Source: an archaeon CG10_big_fil_rev_8_21_14_0_10_43_11
GTDB lineage: Archaea > Nanobdellota > Nanobdellia > PEZQ01
Assembly (NCBI GenBank): GCA_002763265.1
Contig: PEZQ01000008.1
Span: 37,788-82,427, forward strand
Direction of reading: 5' to 3'
DNA length: 44,640 bases
Shown here: piece after piece, positions 9,436 to 16,975 of the stretch
How positions within the stretch are numbered: the first letter of the stretch is position 1
Layout: every line of letters begins with the position of its first letter
Translations under genes and position numbers: made by a program
The notes under the pieces: model-generated
Told to the model about the DNA's origin: nothing
The model's database searches: none
What the model saw: the letters and a program-made list of their open reading frames with translations, nothing else

Positions 9436-10935
9436 TTATAATTCACCTATTGTTTTGAGTCCGAGTTTCTTGAGTTGGGGAAGCGCGTCTTTGAGTTCAA
9501 CCGGGTTCTCAGTTGAGATTTCACAACTGAGCGCTAAGTGTTTTCGCAAACCCACGTTTTGTCCTTCAGGAGTCTCGGACGTACAGAGTTTACCCCAGTG
9601 CGTTGGGTGCAAGTCACGGGCTTCAAAATTTTCGCGTGAAGATGAAAGCAAAGACACAACACGGCGCAGATTTGAAACTGATGCGAAATGATTCATGCGG
9701 TCAAGACGTTGTGAAATACCGTTTCTACTGCCCCAATTCCCTGTTGCAAGCGCGCTTCGCAGGCGGGATGTGAAAATCTTTGAGCGCGTTACTCCCTGCA
9801 ATGAAGGAATACGACCTCGTTTAATGAGTCGTTCGTAATTGTATTTAATGTCTGAAATCATCATTCTAAATGAGCGTCTAAAGAGGATTTCCATCATGTC
9901 TCCGGCAAGGCGGAGGCGTTTATTAGAATAATGATCCTTATCATCAGACGGCAAGTCACCATTTGAGACAAGAAGCAGTTTTTTCACACACTTTCCAAGA
10001 TAGTGCGCTTTGAGAATGCGCGTTTCTGGCGCGTTACCAACATGGGGAAGAAAATAGTTGTCAATCAGGTTCATGATGCGTTCTTTTCGCTTATCTTCCT
10101 CAATATAGGTTATCTTTGCTTTTTTCGCGATGTAGTTGAGCGCATCTTCCTGGGTTTTAATCTCTTTTGCTGTGTAGAGATTGATGTAAATATCATTGTA
10201 GAGTTCGCGCTTTGTTGAAATATATTCTGCGATTTCACTGTCTTTTGTAATGCCAAGCGCTTTCATAAGAATAACAAAAGGAATATCGCGAAGACGCGTG
10301 AAGCTTGCATACACCATGCCTTGTTTGTTTCTTCCAAACTCATGGGGGATACGGTATCCTTGCCGTTCTGAAAATATTTTTCCAACAAACTCGTGTTTTC
10401 CATGCGGATTATCCTGGATGAAAAGCTTGTTTGGCGCAAGATCCTCAATAATCACGATTGCACGCTCAGTGCCATTAACAATAAAATAGCCGCCAAGGTC
10501 GTACGGGTCTTCTCCAAGCTTAATGAGTTCTTCCTTGTTCTTGCCATTAAGGTAGCACAACTCGCTTTTGAGCATGACGGGCATGTTTCCAAAATAGACC
10601 GTGACTTCATCTTCACGAACACCATCAGCAATAGGAGTCATTTTAAGATAAATAGGAGCTTCATACACAAGGTCGCGCGTGCGCGCTTCAATTGGCAGCA
10701 CTTTTCGAGTTGAACCGTCTGCTTCACGAATAACTGGTTTTTCAACCCACACATCACCAAACTCGATTTCGTACGTTTGATACCCTTCTGGTTTGATGTC
10801 AAGGGCAATAGTCTTTGTTTCGTTTACGACTTCCTGCATGGTTTGTTTAATAAATTCATCGTAAGAACAAATATTGTGTGATACAAGGTCAACTGATTTG
10901 AAATATTCTTGAAGTAATTGTTGAGAATTATGCAT
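9436..10935 (-). CDS. rpoB2: DNA-directed RNA polymerase subunit B'' (N-terminal half of the second-largest subunit)
   Basis: The 499-aa product holds the protrusion, lobe and fork regions of RpoB. Recognisable segments are GYFIVNGTERAIVIIEDLAPN, ALATGNWGSRNGISQRLDR and LHPTHWGKLCTSETPEGQNVGLRKHLAL, which is the fork region next to the split point. It ends in KKLGLKTIGEL, where the unsplit protein would continue into B'. The ATG at 10935 overlaps the end of rpoH by 8 nt, so the two are probably translationally coupled. Confidence 0.97.
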   Translation of the reverse strand: MHNSQQLLQEYFKSVDLVSHNICSYDEFIKQTMQEVVNETKTIALDIKPEGYQTYEIEFGDVWVEKPVIREADGSTRKVLPIEARTRDLVYEAPIYLKMTPIADGVREDEVTVYFGNMPVMLKSELCYLNGKNKEELIKLGEDPYDLGGYFIVNGTERAIVIIEDLAPNKLFIQDNPHGKHEFVGKIFSERQGYRIPHEFGRNKQGMVYASFTRLRDIPFVILMKALGITKDSEIAEYISTKRELYNDIYINLYTAKEIKTQEDALNYIAKKAKITYIEEDKRKERIMNLIDNYFLPHVGNAPETRILKAHYLGKCVKKLLLVSNGDLPSDDKDHYSNKRLRLAGDMMEILFRRSFRMMISDIKYNYERLIKRGRIPSLQGVTRSKIFTSRLRSALATGNWGSRNGISQRLDRMNHFASVSNLRRVVSLLSSSRENFEARDLHPTHWGKLCTSETPEGQNVGLRKHLALSCEISTENPVELKDALPQLKKLGLKTIGEL

Positions 10936-11170
10936 CCACTACCACCCGATAATATTTTGCTTCCCCTGCTGTTCTGCTCTTACGTGTGATTTCCACCACG
11001 TCACCCGCCTTGAGTTCCAGTCGCTCGACAATAGGGTCGGATGAGAGCAGCTTTGGCAGCTTTACCCGTTTAATAGAAAATGATTCAAGAAGTGAGGTAA
11101 TTTCAGATTCTTCAAGCTTACGGTAGGCGGGTACAAAATCATGTTGAAGGATATCAAACTTTTTAGGCAT
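10928..11170 (-). CDS. rpoH: DNA-directed RNA polymerase subunit H
   Basis: RpoH is the archaeal counterpart of the C-terminal domain of eukaryotic Rpb5. The 80-aa product has the family's size and motifs: FDILQHDFVPAYRKL, KLPKLLSSDPIVERL and LKAGDVVEITRKSRTAGEAKYYRVVV. It is the first gene of the rpo operon. The ATG at 11170 follows GGTGA by about 5 nt and a TATA box lies at 11206-11215. Confidence 0.97.
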   Translation of the reverse strand: MPKKFDILQHDFVPAYRKLEESEITSLLESFSIKRVKLPKLLSSDPIVERLELKAGDVVEITRKSRTAGEAKYYRVVVDA

Positions 11171-11205
11171 TCATTTCACCAAAGCTTTATGCAACACAAT
11201 GGTAT

Positions 11206-11215
11206 CTTTTAAAAG
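11206..11215 (-). promoter_or_regulatory. TATA box of the rpoH-nusA operon
   Basis: The palindromic CTTTTAAAAG lies 36-45 nt before the rpoH ATG, giving a predicted leader of roughly 14 nt that holds GGTGA. No other strong TATA-like sequence is seen on this strand in 11171-11300. It would drive the whole rpoH-B''-B'-A'-A''-L30e-nusA unit. Confidence 0.6.
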
Positions 11216-11344
11216 CTTTTCGATGAGCTTTTCAGGGCTTTGTGTTTGGGGAGTGTGGAAGTGAGAAACATAACATTACAACTTCTTTTAAACGTTTTGG
11301 TAATTAACGAATTTATCCCCGATTGTATACCTTTTGTCTAACAT

Positions 11345-11362
11345 AAACACATAAATGTGTTT
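11345..11362. promoter_or_regulatory. Perfect 8+2+8 inverted repeat in the promoter of the CrtC-like gene
   Basis: The sequence AAACACAT-AA-ATGTGTTT is a perfect inverted repeat with a 2-nt centre. It lies 21-38 nt before the ATG at 11383 and overlaps where the TATA box of a leaderless transcript would be. Such placement is typical of an archaeal repressor site that blocks TBP/TFB. The regulator that binds it is unknown. Confidence 0.45.
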
Positions 11363-11382
11363 CACGCATCAGAACCCCCTGC

Positions 11383-12267
11383 ATGCACGCGGTTGATGAA
11401 TTTTTGTTTTGCAAAGCAGATCTTCCTTGTTATGGCAAGGAATGGTACTATTTTGTTCTCTCACCAAACAAAGGCGAGCAAGCGGTCTACTGGCTTTTGC
11501 GCTCGCAGATGAAAACACAAGGCAGCGCGCACAAAGAAATAGATTCTGCATGGTTTTACAAAAACCAAACACTAACTGAACTTGGACGGGCACCCTCACA
11601 CATGAAAACTGCAAAAGGTATTCGCATCTCAAATGATGCACGCACATTTGAACTGCGCGGGTCATACCCTCACTACGCGATACGGCTCACGCATGAGGGA
11701 AGCGTGCTTCTTGAAGGACGCACAAAACAAGCCTATGCAAAAAGCGCTGAACTGAGTAACTCACGCGTTCTTGCCTTTAACACACGAGTCTATAATGATG
11801 TGCTTAATTTTAGCGGAACATTTCTCGAAGACAATGTTGAGTCACATATTATCATCCAAAAAGCAGTGGTAAACGGACCCTTTCTTCCCTGGAGATGGTC
11901 GCGTCTCTCTTTTGAAGATGGAAGCGTGCTTGGTTTTTCAAAAATACCGATTCCAAAACTCAAAAGGGATTTTGCTAACTACGCATACTTTTATGACGCA
12001 ACAGATTACAAAACACATGACCTTGGGTGCGTGAGCGTAGAGCAAAGCCCAAAACAGTGGCAGATACAATCAAAAAATCTTGAACTCATCTTAGAACCCT
12101 ACGCAAAACAACTCACCACCTTTGAAGCCCGCGGTTCTTTTAGCTATGAAGTGAATCTTGTACGAACAAAAGAAGTGCTCATCAAAAACAGGACAATAAC
12201 GCGCAGTACGCGCGATTTAGGCACAGGGTACGGACCGTTTGAGAATGCAAATGGTTTTGTGTTATAA
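11383..12267 (+). CDS. Hypothetical protein with a CrtC/lipocalin-like look, 294 aa
   Basis: I do not assign this with confidence. The protein is beta-rich, with no signal peptide or membrane helix. The segment FLPWRWSRLSFEDGSVLGFSK resembles the tryptophan-and-DDG motif of the CrtC (carotenoid hydratase-like) and related lipocalin-fold families, and the repeated aromatic/basic beta strands fit a two-barrel fold. The N-terminus MHAVDEFLFCKADLPCYGKEW has two cysteines. It stands alone between the divergent rpo operon and nucS, with a palindromic promoter (11345-11362). No carotenoid genes are nearby, so a pigment role is not supported. Confidence 0.6.
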   Translation: MHAVDEFLFCKADLPCYGKEWYYFVLSPNKGEQAVYWLLRSQMKTQGSAHKEIDSAWFYKNQTLTELGRAPSHMKTAKGIRISNDARTFELRGSYPHYAIRLTHEGSVLLEGRTKQAYAKSAELSNSRVLAFNTRVYNDVLNFSGTFLEDNVESHIIIQKAVVNGPFLPWRWSRLSFEDGSVLGFSKIPIPKLKRDFANYAYFYDATDYKTHDLGCVSVEQSPKQWQIQSKNLELILEPYAKQLTTFEARGSFSYEVNLVRTKEVLIKNRTITRSTRDLGTGYGPFENANGFVL

Positions 12268-12316
12268 CCTTTGAGCGCAACAAGATTTATGTGCAAAAAA
12301 TGCATGACCCTTACCC

Positions 12317-13063
12317 ATGCGCTCGGTTATCAGACCTGAACCTGCAACGTTTCGAACGCTCTTTTTGCGGGCTCTCAAAAAAGGACATAGTATCAGCATG
12401 CATTGCACGTGCCGTGTTGAGTACAAAGGACGCGCAGTGAGCACGCTTGAAACAGGCGACCGTCTTGTTATTATCAAACCAGATAAGACCGTTATTATAC
12501 ACCAGCCTGCAGGACGAAACCCAGTAAACTGGATGCCGGTACACTCACACATCACACTTGATGAGAATATTATTCGCGTTGAAAGTGTGAATCCTCGTGA
12601 GTTTATGACAATTCATCTTGAAAAAGTGCTCGTATTCTTATCCTCACCGCTCACTGACGGCGCATCACTCGTGCAAGCGGGCAGCGAGGCTGACATGGCA
12701 AACATGATTTATCAAAACCCACACGTGCTTGGCGAGTTCGTGCCGGCAAGCAGAGAAGAACAGACCGCTTACGGGTTTATAGACGTGTTTGGCAGGGATT
12801 ACAACAATAATCTGGTAATTGTTGAGTGCAAGCGCTATAAGGCCGGCCTAGACGCGGTTCAGCAACTGCGCAGGTACGTGGAAAAAATAAAAAAAGACAA
12901 GGGTAAGGAAGTAGTAAACGGAATAATCGCTGCTCCGGCAATAACTGAGAACGCGAAGAAAATGCTTGAAGACTGGGGTTTCAATTTCATTAAAGTTGAA
13001 CCGCCAATGTACCTGCTCCCGGATAGGGAAAAGCAAAAAAACTTAGGCGAGTTTTTTTCATAA
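12317..13063 (+). CDS. nucS: Endonuclease NucS/EndoMS, mismatch-directed, with C-terminal PIP box
   Basis: NucS/EndoMS cleaves both strands around mismatches or branched DNA and works with PCNA. The 248-aa product has an N-terminal beta-sandwich DNA-binding domain (about 1-120) and a RecB-like nuclease domain with GFIDVFGRD (D156) and VIVECKRYKAG (E170, K172), the PD-(D/E)xK core. The last nine residues, KQKNLGEFF plus S, contain QKNLGEFF (Q240, L243, F246, F247), a textbook PCNA-interacting motif. A TATA-like AAGATTTATG lies about 26-35 nt before the ATG. It overlaps the convergent gene at 13058 by 6 nt. Confidence 0.95.
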   Translation: MRSVIRPEPATFRTLFLRALKKGHSISMHCTCRVEYKGRAVSTLETGDRLVIIKPDKTVIIHQPAGRNPVNWMPVHSHITLDENIIRVESVNPREFMTIHLEKVLVFLSSPLTDGASLVQAGSEADMANMIYQNPHVLGEFVPASREEQTAYGFIDVFGRDYNNNLVIVECKRYKAGLDAVQQLRRYVEKIKKDKGKEVVNGIIAAPAITENAKKMLEDWGFNFIKVEPPMYLLPDREKQKNLGEFFS

Positions 13064-13351
13064 ACGCGTGAGAAGCGTGTTAGGGATATTTTTGGTTTGT
13101 CTGATGTAATCAATAACTGCCTGAAGCCCTGCACCCCAGCGCTGAAGGCGCATAACGTCATATTCTGAGCGTAGCGTCCCGTTTTGCTGAAGCGTCCATG
13201 TCATGTCTTTGTAATGCAACACTTGCTCAATTGTGTTGGAAAAAATATAACGCAATTTCACTGGACAGTCGGGTTTTGAAAACTGTTCAGTCAGCTCATC
13301 TAATGTTTCACGCGGCACGTGCGCGCTAATGGTATCATGCAACGTGTTCAT
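13058..13351 (-). CDS. Hypothetical protein, 97 aa
   Basis: I do not recognise this one. It is a soluble 97-residue product starting MNTLHDTISAHVPRETLDEL, with amphipathic helices and no cysteine motif. The ATG at 13351 is preceded by GGGG about 7 nt upstream and by the TATA-like GTTTAATAATGG at about 13365-13376. Its end overlaps nucS by 6 nt in convergent orientation. Function unknown. Confidence 0.55.
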   Translation of the reverse strand: MNTLHDTISAHVPRETLDELTEQFSKPDCPVKLRYIFSNTIEQVLHYKDMTWTLQQNGTLRSEYDVMRLQRWGAGLQAVIDYIRQTKNIPNTLLTRL

Positions 13352-13437
13352 AATAGCCCCATTATTAAACTACGCCATGCCTATATTAATACACCTAGCC
13401 CGCCACCCCGCTACTTTAAAAAGAGCGTGAGAACGGG

Positions 13438-14517
13438 TTAGCCAAATGTGAACGCGTTCGCGCTTACGTTTTCTTCAAACACGAGTTGGAGCAAATGATT
13501 GGCGTACTCTCCTGCAACCACGTTATAGAGTCGCGGCTTGTCAATAGTGATGTAGGCTCCAGATTCATCAAAGCGCACGTCATCTCCGGCATAGGACTCG
13601 TTAATGTCAGCACCATTAAGCATAACCCGCACGCGCTTTGCACCATTATTTGAGTCTGCAACAATGTTTGCGTTTTTTGCGTAATAGTCAAGAAGCATTA
13701 CTGACTCATTTGATTTGGCAATCACATACTCGTTTGTGCTCTGCCATGCTCCGCTTAGATACACGCGGTGCGAGCCAATTGAGCTTGGAAGCGTGTAGGT
13801 AACTATTTCACCAAGTTGTAAACCCCCACTGTTTCCGATGTTTTGACCGCGTGGAATTGCATACGCATAGCCAAGATAGAGTTCAGGCGTGTTTGGTGTT
13901 GTCGGCGTGAGGTCAGGCATTATGTCACCAACATCTTCAAGACTCGCACCGGCTTCTTCAAGAAGTGCGCGAATGGTTTGCTCGGTTTTTTCATATTGTC
14001 CTTCACCAATCACATCATCACGAATCACGCCGTTTGCGTCAATAATGAATTTGTGCGGCCAAAACCGATTATTGTACGCGCGCCACGTGAGATAATCATT
14101 ATCCTGCACCACCGGGTACTCAATGCCAAAATCCGCAACAGATTGTGCAACGTTATCATACTCTTTTTCAAATTCGAATTCAGGCGTGTGCACGCCAACA
14201 ATCACCAGCCCGGCATCTGCATATTTCTCATACCAAGAGGTAAGATGCGGAATGGTTCGAATGCAATTAATACAGGAATACGTCCAAAAATCAACAATCA
14301 CCACGTTCCCGCGCACGCTTGCAAGCGTGAAATTCTCATCAGTGTTAATGTAGCCACTAATGCCTGCAAGCTCTGGTGCTTCAACATTTTGTGTTGACCA
14401 GTACGCGTCAGAAATAGTGCCAAGCACGCCTTGTGACGCATTTTGCCCCTGTAAGTAAAGTATAAGTCCTACAATAATAATCAATGCAAGAGTGAGCCAT
14501 ACGTGTCGTGATTTCAT
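13438..14517 (-). CDS. DipZ-like periplasmic-side thioredoxin with C-terminal domain, 359 aa
   Basis: The N-terminus is a membrane anchor or uncleaved signal (about residues 6-23). A thioredoxin fold follows with the redox motif YSCINCIR (C82, C85) in the context VIVDFWTYSCINCIRTIPHL, typical of the TlpA/DipZ family. The second half (about 210-359), starting ELYLGYAYA, matches the C-terminal beta-sandwich found after the thioredoxin domain in DipZ. In bacteria DipZ often fuses these parts to CcdA; here CcdA is encoded separately just upstream with a 4-nt ATGA overlap. It probably reduces or isomerises disulfides outside the membrane. Confidence 0.88.
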   Translation of the reverse strand: MKSRHVWLTLALIIIVGLILYLQGQNASQGVLGTISDAYWSTQNVEAPELAGISGYINTDENFTLASVRGNVVIVDFWTYSCINCIRTIPHLTSWYEKYADAGLVIVGVHTPEFEFEKEYDNVAQSVADFGIEYPVVQDNDYLTWRAYNNRFWPHKFIIDANGVIRDDVIGEGQYEKTEQTIRALLEEAGASLEDVGDIMPDLTPTTPNTPELYLGYAYAIPRGQNIGNSGGLQLGEIVTYTLPSSIGSHRVYLSGAWQSTNEYVIAKSNESVMLLDYYAKNANIVADSNNGAKRVRVMLNGADINESYAGDDVRFDESGAYITIDKPRLYNVVAGEYANHLLQLVFEENVSANAFTFG

Positions 14518-15281
14518 TTTGAATCCTTACCTTTTTTTGCTATGTTTTTTGTTGAGATTGATGCAAGATACGTTAAGTATCCGGGAATAAGGGGGAGCAC
14601 GCACGGACTTAGGAACGAGACAATACCGGCTAAAAACGCGATGCCAAGATTAAGAGACGCGCCAAGGGATATTGACGCGTTAAAGCTTACAAGAATATCT
14701 GTTGCAAGCGCAAAGTTTGCAAGACGGCTAAGCTGGTTTGTAAACACCAGAATGCCAATAAGCACGAGAATCGCGCCAAAAAACTTGTTTACATATTCAA
14801 GTGTGCGCCCTGCTTTTTTGATAAGACCGCGCGCTTCATTGGTAAAAAGACCTACTAACAGGAAAGGAACGCCAAGACCAAACGAGTACGAGAGCATGAG
14901 CAGCAATGCCATGCTTGGCTGAGTTGCAGCTAAGGTGAGAATCGCTCCAAGAACCGCGCCGACACACGGCGTCCAGCCAACAGCAAAGGACGCGCCAAAC
15001 ACAAATGACGCAAGATATGATGAATTGAATTTTCGCGTGATACTGAATTTGTGTTCGCGTGAAAGAAAATCAATACTAATAAGCCCCATCACGTACAGAC
15101 CAAACACAATAATGATAACGCCGCCAACGCGCGAGAGCCAGATTTGCACAAGATATGAGACGCGGACAAGAATGGTTTGTAAAAGCACGCCAAGAATGGA
15201 AAACACCACTGAAAATCCCAGCACAAAAAACACGCTACTTATAAATGTTGACCAATCCCGCTTTTTTAGTGATGTAAACAT
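14514..15281 (-). CDS. CcdA-family thiol-disulfide membrane transporter with circularly permuted helix order
   Basis: CcdA passes reducing power across the membrane using two cysteines in two helices. All six expected helices are here, but the usual first helix is last. The protein starts in what is normally the loop before helix 2 (KKRDW, then FVLGFSVVFSILG) and goes through the second-cysteine helix ASFAVGWTPCVGAVLGAIL (C106). It then ends with FLAGIVSFLSPCVLPLIPGY (C227) and a polar tail, the part that begins ordinary CcdA proteins. Both cysteines and helix-breaking prolines are intact. The ATG at 15281 directly follows the TAA of the preceding ccdA; the end overlaps the DipZ-like gene. 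Confidence 0.9.
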   Translation of the reverse strand: MFTSLKKRDWSTFISSVFFVLGFSVVFSILGVLLQTILVRVSYLVQIWLSRVGGVIIIVFGLYVMGLISIDFLSREHKFSITRKFNSSYLASFVFGASFAVGWTPCVGAVLGAILTLAATQPSMALLLMLSYSFGLGVPFLLVGLFTNEARGLIKKAGRTLEYVNKFFGAILVLIGILVFTNQLSRLANFALATDILVSFNASISLGASLNLGIAFLAGIVSFLSPCVLPLIPGYLTYLASISTKNIAKKGKDSK

Positions 15282-15998
15282 TTATAGACCAACTCCAAAG
15301 ACAGTGTGGATTCTAAACACAAAAATAAGATAGTAAAGCGAGATTAAAAACATGATGATTCCTGCGCCCCGGTTAATAATGGTTTTATATTTTGTTACAA
15401 ACAAAATGATGTGCTTGCTTTGATTAAGGGATATAAAAGAGAACGCAAGAAGCGGTGCGCTAATACCAAAGCCAAATGCAATAAACGTGAGCACGTTTGT
15501 TACAAAACCAATGACAGTAATTGCGCGCGTAAAAAGTGCTGCAATAAATAAGGGATTGCAGGGAATCACGATTGCGCCAAAAAAGAAACCAAACAAGAAC
15601 GCGCGCAAAAACGTGTTTTTTACGCGGGGAGCCTGCAGGTGAGGTGCGTACTTTGACACATCAATATCAAAGATGAGCAGGACACTAATAATAAGAAGCA
15701 CCACAAATGCGAGCGGAGAGATAATGCCAATCACGTTTGTAAGTGAAACTTGTAAGATAGTGGTAAAAACCAAACCAACAAGTGACATGAAGGCAATCAC
15801 GCCAAGACTCACAATCACGCCAAACAATGCAATACTGTTTTTATCATTCTTTTTTTTCCGATGACCCGGTGAGAAGGTGCTTGCAAGATAGGATAAAAAT
15901 GCGGGGTATAACGGCAAAACGCACACAGCAGTAAGCGGAGTGAGCACGCCAAGCACGAACGCAGCAAGAACATCAGCAATAAACGGGCTCACCGTCAC
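15282..15998 (-). CDS. CcdA-like cytochrome c biogenesis / thiol-disulfide transmembrane protein
   Basis: This CcdA homologue has the normal helix order: first helix FVLGVLTPLTAVCVLPLYP with its cysteine (C26), and the second redox helix FFFGAIVIPCNPLFIAALF (C147). About six membrane helices are visible. The frame is open to a GTG at 16010, but the GTG at 15998 overlaps the stop of the lipoprotein gene as GTGA, a typical coupled start, and is preceded by a G-rich stretch, so I choose it. Together with the permuted paralogue it gives two CcdA proteins in one operon, perhaps for two electron acceptors or as partners. Confidence 0.86.
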   Translation of the reverse strand: MTVSPFIADVLAAFVLGVLTPLTAVCVLPLYPAFLSYLASTFSPGHRKKKNDKNSIALFGVIVSLGVIAFMSLVGLVFTTILQVSLTNVIGIISPLAFVVLLIISVLLIFDIDVSKYAPHLQAPRVKNTFLRAFLFGFFFGAIVIPCNPLFIAALFTRAITVIGFVTNVLTFIAFGFGISAPLLAFSFISLNQSKHIILFVTKYKTIINRGAGIIMFLISLYYLIFVFRIHTVFGVGL

Positions 15999-16540
15999 AC
16001 GCCCCCGCACTGTGAGAGCGCCTCTGCTTCAAGCGTGCTTGCTGATTTCACGCCAGACTGCAGAAAATACGCTGACTGGTCAGGACAAACAAGGATAACC
16101 GGTGCGCTTGGTGCTGACAAAACACCAAGACCAAACGCGTCGCGAAGAAGCGCGGTCATTTGCGAATCTGCAACAGCAAAACGCCAGTCAAAACCATACG
16201 CGTCCAAATGCGAGCGCACGCGAGCTTCATCTTCATTAGGGTCTGTGTCAAGAGACACGTGCACATATGTGTCCTCAGTTATTTTTGCAAGCTCCCGCTG
16301 TTGAGCAAGACATGTTGGACACCATACTGCAAAGCTTTCAACAAACACGGTTTTTCCCGAAAAATCAGACACGCTAAACGATTCGCCACTCAACACGTCA
16401 GTAAGAGGAATTGTCTTCCAGTCAATCTCAGCGTTTGATGAGAGTTCAGGCGTTGTTTGCAACGCAGTTGTGCAGCCTGAAATAAACATTCCCGCTATAA
16501 CAAGCATGAATACAAGACCTGGATGATGCCCATTATTCAT
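15995..16540 (-). CDS. TlpA/ResA-like thioredoxin lipoprotein, 181 aa
   Basis: The start is the ATG at 16540 (MNNGHHPGLV); an upstream extension to 16669 would run through the divergent ogt gene and is unlikely. The N-terminus is a hydrophobic signal with the lipobox ISGC (lipidated C23). The mature part is a thioredoxin fold with the CxxC motif AVWCPTCLAQ (C74, C77), preceded by KTVFVESF. A cis-proline-like segment LSAPSAPVILV follows later, and there are further cysteines near the C-terminus. It heads the four-gene redox operon and presumably accepts electrons from the CcdA proteins on the outer face. Confidence 0.88.
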   Translation of the reverse strand: MNNGHHPGLVFMLVIAGMFISGCTTALQTTPELSSNAEIDWKTIPLTDVLSGESFSVSDFSGKTVFVESFAVWCPTCLAQQRELAKITEDTYVHVSLDTDPNEDEARVRSHLDAYGFDWRFAVADSQMTALLRDAFGLGVLSAPSAPVILVCPDQSAYFLQSGVKSASTLEAEALSQCGGV

Positions 16541-16619
16541 ACACAGTAAAATGTAACATTTGTTAATAAATATTGTTGGAATGTGCAAAAACACATTAAA
16601 ATACTGAACACCTTTTTTT
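16541..16619. promoter_or_regulatory. Divergent promoter region of the redox operon and ogt
   Basis: This 79-nt AT-rich spacer holds a TATA-like sequence for each direction: AATATTTATT (minus strand, about 16565-16575) some 26-35 nt before 16540, and ATTAAAATAC (plus strand, about 16594-16603) some 17-26 nt before 16620. Two small inverted repeats are present: AAATGT-A-ACATTT at 16549-16561 and AATGTG-n6-CACATT at 16580-16597. Both operons would be leaderless or nearly so. Co-regulation of the two is possible but not shown. Confidence 0.4.
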
Positions 16620-16943
16620 ATGAGTATGACATCATTTGCTGAGGGGGTATACACCGTTGTTCGCACCATCCCCTGCGGGCGCGTAACAACGTATCAGGCA
16701 GTTGCACACGCTCTTGGATGCAGAGCCTATCGGGCAGTGGGTGGTGCGCTTGCAAAAAATCCGTACGCGCCACAGGTACCGTGCCATCGGGTTGTGCGCT
16801 CAGACGGAACACTTGGCGGTTTTGGAGGCGCAACAGACACCACAGAAAAACGCGCACTTCTCAAAGCAGAAGGCATCCGCTTTGATGGCGACCAGATTCG
16901 TGATTTTGACCGGGTTTATGTGGATGTAACACATCAAGAATAA
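16620..16943 (+). CDS. ogt: Methylated-DNA--protein-cysteine methyltransferase (O6-alkylguanine repair) or ATL-like
   Basis: The product transfers an alkyl group from O6-alkylguanine to its own cysteine. The active site PCHRVV is intact (C55) in the context YAPQVPCHRVVRSDGTLGGFGG, with the helix-turn-helix region GRVTTYQAVAHALG before it. At 107 aa it contains only the C-terminal catalytic domain, shorter than the usual 150-180 aa but like other short archaeal forms. The start is ATG at 16620, with an alternative at 16626. It is divergent from the redox operon. Confidence 0.93.
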   Translation: MSMTSFAEGVYTVVRTIPCGRVTTYQAVAHALGCRAYRAVGGALAKNPYAPQVPCHRVVRSDGTLGGFGGATDTTEKRALLKAEGIRFDGDQIRDFDRVYVDVTHQE

Positions 16944-16975
16944 ACTATTTCTATGCATAGTGCGAAAAGAAGAGT

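Noticed and set aside
13843-14397. 184-aa plus-strand ORF
   Set aside because: It is antisense to the DipZ-like gene with its intact CxxC motif; no promoter or ribosome site.
16541-16669. N-terminal extension of the lipoprotein gene to 16669
   Set aside because: It would cross the divergent ogt gene and place 43 residues before a perfect lipoprotein signal; the TATA box lies inside it.
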